From: an uncultured Burkholderiales bacterium
Lineage (GTDB): Bacteria > Pseudomonadota > Gammaproteobacteria > Burkholderiales > Burkholderiaceae_C
NCBI GenBank assembly: GCA_937927685.1
Contig: CALBSC010000038.1
Location: forward strand, 62,001-126,000
Direction: 5' to 3'
Length of the DNA: 64,000 nt
This document shows, in pieces, positions 62,760 through 64,000 of the stretch. Each line of letters opens with the position of its first letter. Position 1 is the stretch's first letter. The notes beneath the pieces were generated by a model, which saw only the letters and a list, made by a program, of their open reading frames with translations, did not search any database and was not told where the DNA came from. Position numbers and translations under genes: made by a program.

Positions 62760-63806
62760 TTAGGCTGCTTGCAGGGCGGCTGAACGCTCCAGAATCCAGG
62801 GCATCACATCTGAGGCAAACAGCGACACCGAGCGTTGCGAGTGGACAAACGGGATATCCCCAAAGGCAAAACGGGTGAGTACAAAGTTGATACCCGACAC
62901 CTCGATTTGGTGCAACAGTTGCTCCCGCACCGTCTGGGGAGTACCCGCCAGTGCCCGTCCAGCTCCCGCCAATTCGTCCCAGGTGGCGGGGAAATAGGCG
63001 CCAGGCTTGGTGCCGTGCCGGTCCCACAAATACATGAAACTTCGATGCCAGCGGGCGTACGCCTCGCGAGCCAGGTCCTGCGCTTGGGCGTCACTGGGGG
63101 CAATCACCATGTGCCGCGTGGTACCCATGAGAGGCAGCGAGTCTGCGCTGTGCCCCGCGGCCGCCCATTCGGCACGGTAGCGATCCGTGATGATGCGAAT
63201 ACGCTCCAGCGGGGCATTGCCCACCACATTGCACCGATTGGCGACACACCAACTCACGCCATTAGGATCTCCAATACCGTACCACAGGGGGGGATGTGGC
63301 TTTTGCCAGGGCGACAGCGTGAGAGGCACCTGATGAAACTGATAGAAACGGCCTTCGTGGGTCAGCTCAGGGGTCTTGGAATGGCTAGCCTGCAGGGCCT
63401 TCATCACCACCTCGTACGATTCCAGGTAGCGCTCATGCGCCTCGTCCGGGTTGACGCCGTAGTAGTCCAGCTCGTAGGGTGAAATGCCTCGCCCCACCCC
63501 CAACTGAAAACGCCCACGGCTGAGATGATCGAGCATGCAGATTTCCTCGGCCAGCCGCAAAGGGTGGTAGAGCGCCAGCGTATAGACCAGCGGGCCAAAG
63601 AGTAGACGACGCGTCCTTTGCGCCACTGCTGAATGAAACACGGAAGGGGACGGCGACATGCCCAAAGGCGTGGCGTGGTGTTCAGCCGTGAGGTAGACGT
63701 GAATGCCGATACGATCGTAGGCCTCGATCAGCTGAAGGCGTTCTTCATAAAAATCACTCAGCGCCGCGCCACTGTTGTCGAGGTGATCGAATACGCCAAA
63801 TTTCAT
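62760..63806 (-). CDS. LLM class flavin-dependent oxidoreductase (luciferase-like)
   Basis: 348 aa TIM-barrel monooxygenase. MKFGVFDHLDNSGAALSDFYEERLQLIEAYDRIGIHVYLTAEHHATPLGMSPSPSV at the N-terminus, GPLVYTLALYHPLRLAEEICMLDHLSRGRFQLGVGRG (FMN site) and HPPLWYGIGDP. It uses reduced flavin from a separate reductase, which is not encoded here, to oxidise an alkanal, sulfonate or related compound. It is co-directional with the Bug gene 9 bp downstream. Confidence 0.94.
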   Translation of the reverse strand: MKFGVFDHLDNSGAALSDFYEERLQLIEAYDRIGIHVYLTAEHHATPLGMSPSPSVFHSAVAQRTRRLLFGPLVYTLALYHPLRLAEEICMLDHLSRGRFQLGVGRGISPYELDYYGVNPDEAHERYLESYEVVMKALQASHSKTPELTHEGRFYQFHQVPLTLSPWQKPHPPLWYGIGDPNGVSWCVANRCNVVGNAPLERIRIITDRYRAEWAAAGHSADSLPLMGTTRHMVIAPSDAQAQDLAREAYARWHRSFMYLWDRHGTKPGAYFPATWDELAGAGRALAGTPQTVREQLLHQIEVSGINFVLTRFAFGDIPFVHSQRSVSLFASDVMPWILERSAALQAA

Positions 63807-63951
63807 GATCCAGTGCCCGTGTGTGCGTTACTCACAAAAGTGGTATCAGTCCAAGGTTTTTTGATGCTACAACACACCCATTCATTTCGTTGTCGTCAAT
63901 CGTTCAGCCGATTCAGCCGAAACCACGCGCCTGAAAGAAAAATTCAAAGAA

Positions 63952-63982
63952 TATGGGATGCCTCCCATAAAAGTAGTACAAT
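63952..63982. promoter_or_regulatory. Inverted repeat beside a rightward promoter at the window edge
   Basis: TATGGGA (63952-63958) and TCCCATA (63963-63969) are perfect arms around TGCC. A TACAAT hexamer follows at 63977-63982, so the repeat covers the -35 position of a rightward promoter for a gene beyond the window. It could equally control the leftward monooxygenase gene starting at 63806. The rest of 63807-64000 holds nothing recognisable. Confidence 0.45.
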
Positions 63983-64000
63983 ACACAGGTCTGCAGCTAA

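Overview
The window is high-GC DNA with dense, mostly operonic coding and no RNA genes, insertion sequences or CRISPR arrays that I can see. Thirteen genes encode Bug-type (TctC family) periplasmic solute-binding proteins. That expansion is typical of Burkholderiales, and together with the catabolic content it points to a Comamonadaceae- or Alcaligenaceae-like betaproteobacterium. This assignment is inference, because no marker gene is present.

Layout, left to right. (1) 1-5050: acyl-CoA catabolism. A HpcH-type CoA lyase (cut by the left edge) and a crotonase run leftward. A TetR regulator and two further crotonases run rightward and meet an acyl-CoA dehydrogenase gene tail to tail. Two near-identical 20-bp palindromes flank the cluster and are probably TetR operators. 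(2) 5135-14018: ten leftward genes for an aromatic-type catabolic route: GntR regulator, FAH-family hydrolase, Bug protein, DUF1185 protein, quinone oxidoreductase-like MDR, two VOC proteins, MhpA-like FAD monooxygenase, SDR and a second Bug protein. A nitrilase-family amidohydrolase and a gentisate-dioxygenase-like cupin lie beside it. (3) 16140-20114: sulfate ABC importer sbp-cysT-cysW-cysA. (4) 20266-29277: nine-gene leftward operon with a complete tripartite tricarboxylate transporter (TctCBA), a DapA-like aldolase/dehydratase, an NAD-dependent epimerase-like protein, a TIM-barrel isomerase, an enolase-superfamily enzyme, a cupin and a second Bug protein. (5) 29407-37465: Bug, cupin, hydrolase, crotonase and fumarylacetoacetase genes. 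(6) 38590-43201: RraA-like aldolase, D-2-hydroxyacid dehydrogenase, two Bug proteins and an exported metallo-beta-lactamase-fold hydrolase. (7) 43454-47125, rightward: Bug, atypical SDR, atypical alpha/beta-hydrolase, Bug. (8) 47174-49446: an APH-fold kinase overlapping an enolase paralog. (9) 49578-52884: hybrid sensor kinase and amidase. (10) 52997-55859: polar amino-acid ABC importer. (11) 56058-63806: small exported repeat protein, TRAP transporter genes, TauD-like dioxygenase, Bug protein and luciferase-like monooxygenase.

The common theme is uptake of organic acids coupled to small degradation modules. Thirteen Bug receptors share a single TctAB membrane pair, so most must work with permeases encoded elsewhere or act as sensors. 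The most promising unexplained items are the kinase-enolase pair at 47174-49446, whose enolase has lost conserved active-site residues; the coupled SDR/hydrolase pair at 44432-46038, which lacks the catalytic Lys and the nucleophilic Ser; the TetR operator pair; and the ACCAGTG repeats between the divergent TRAP genes.
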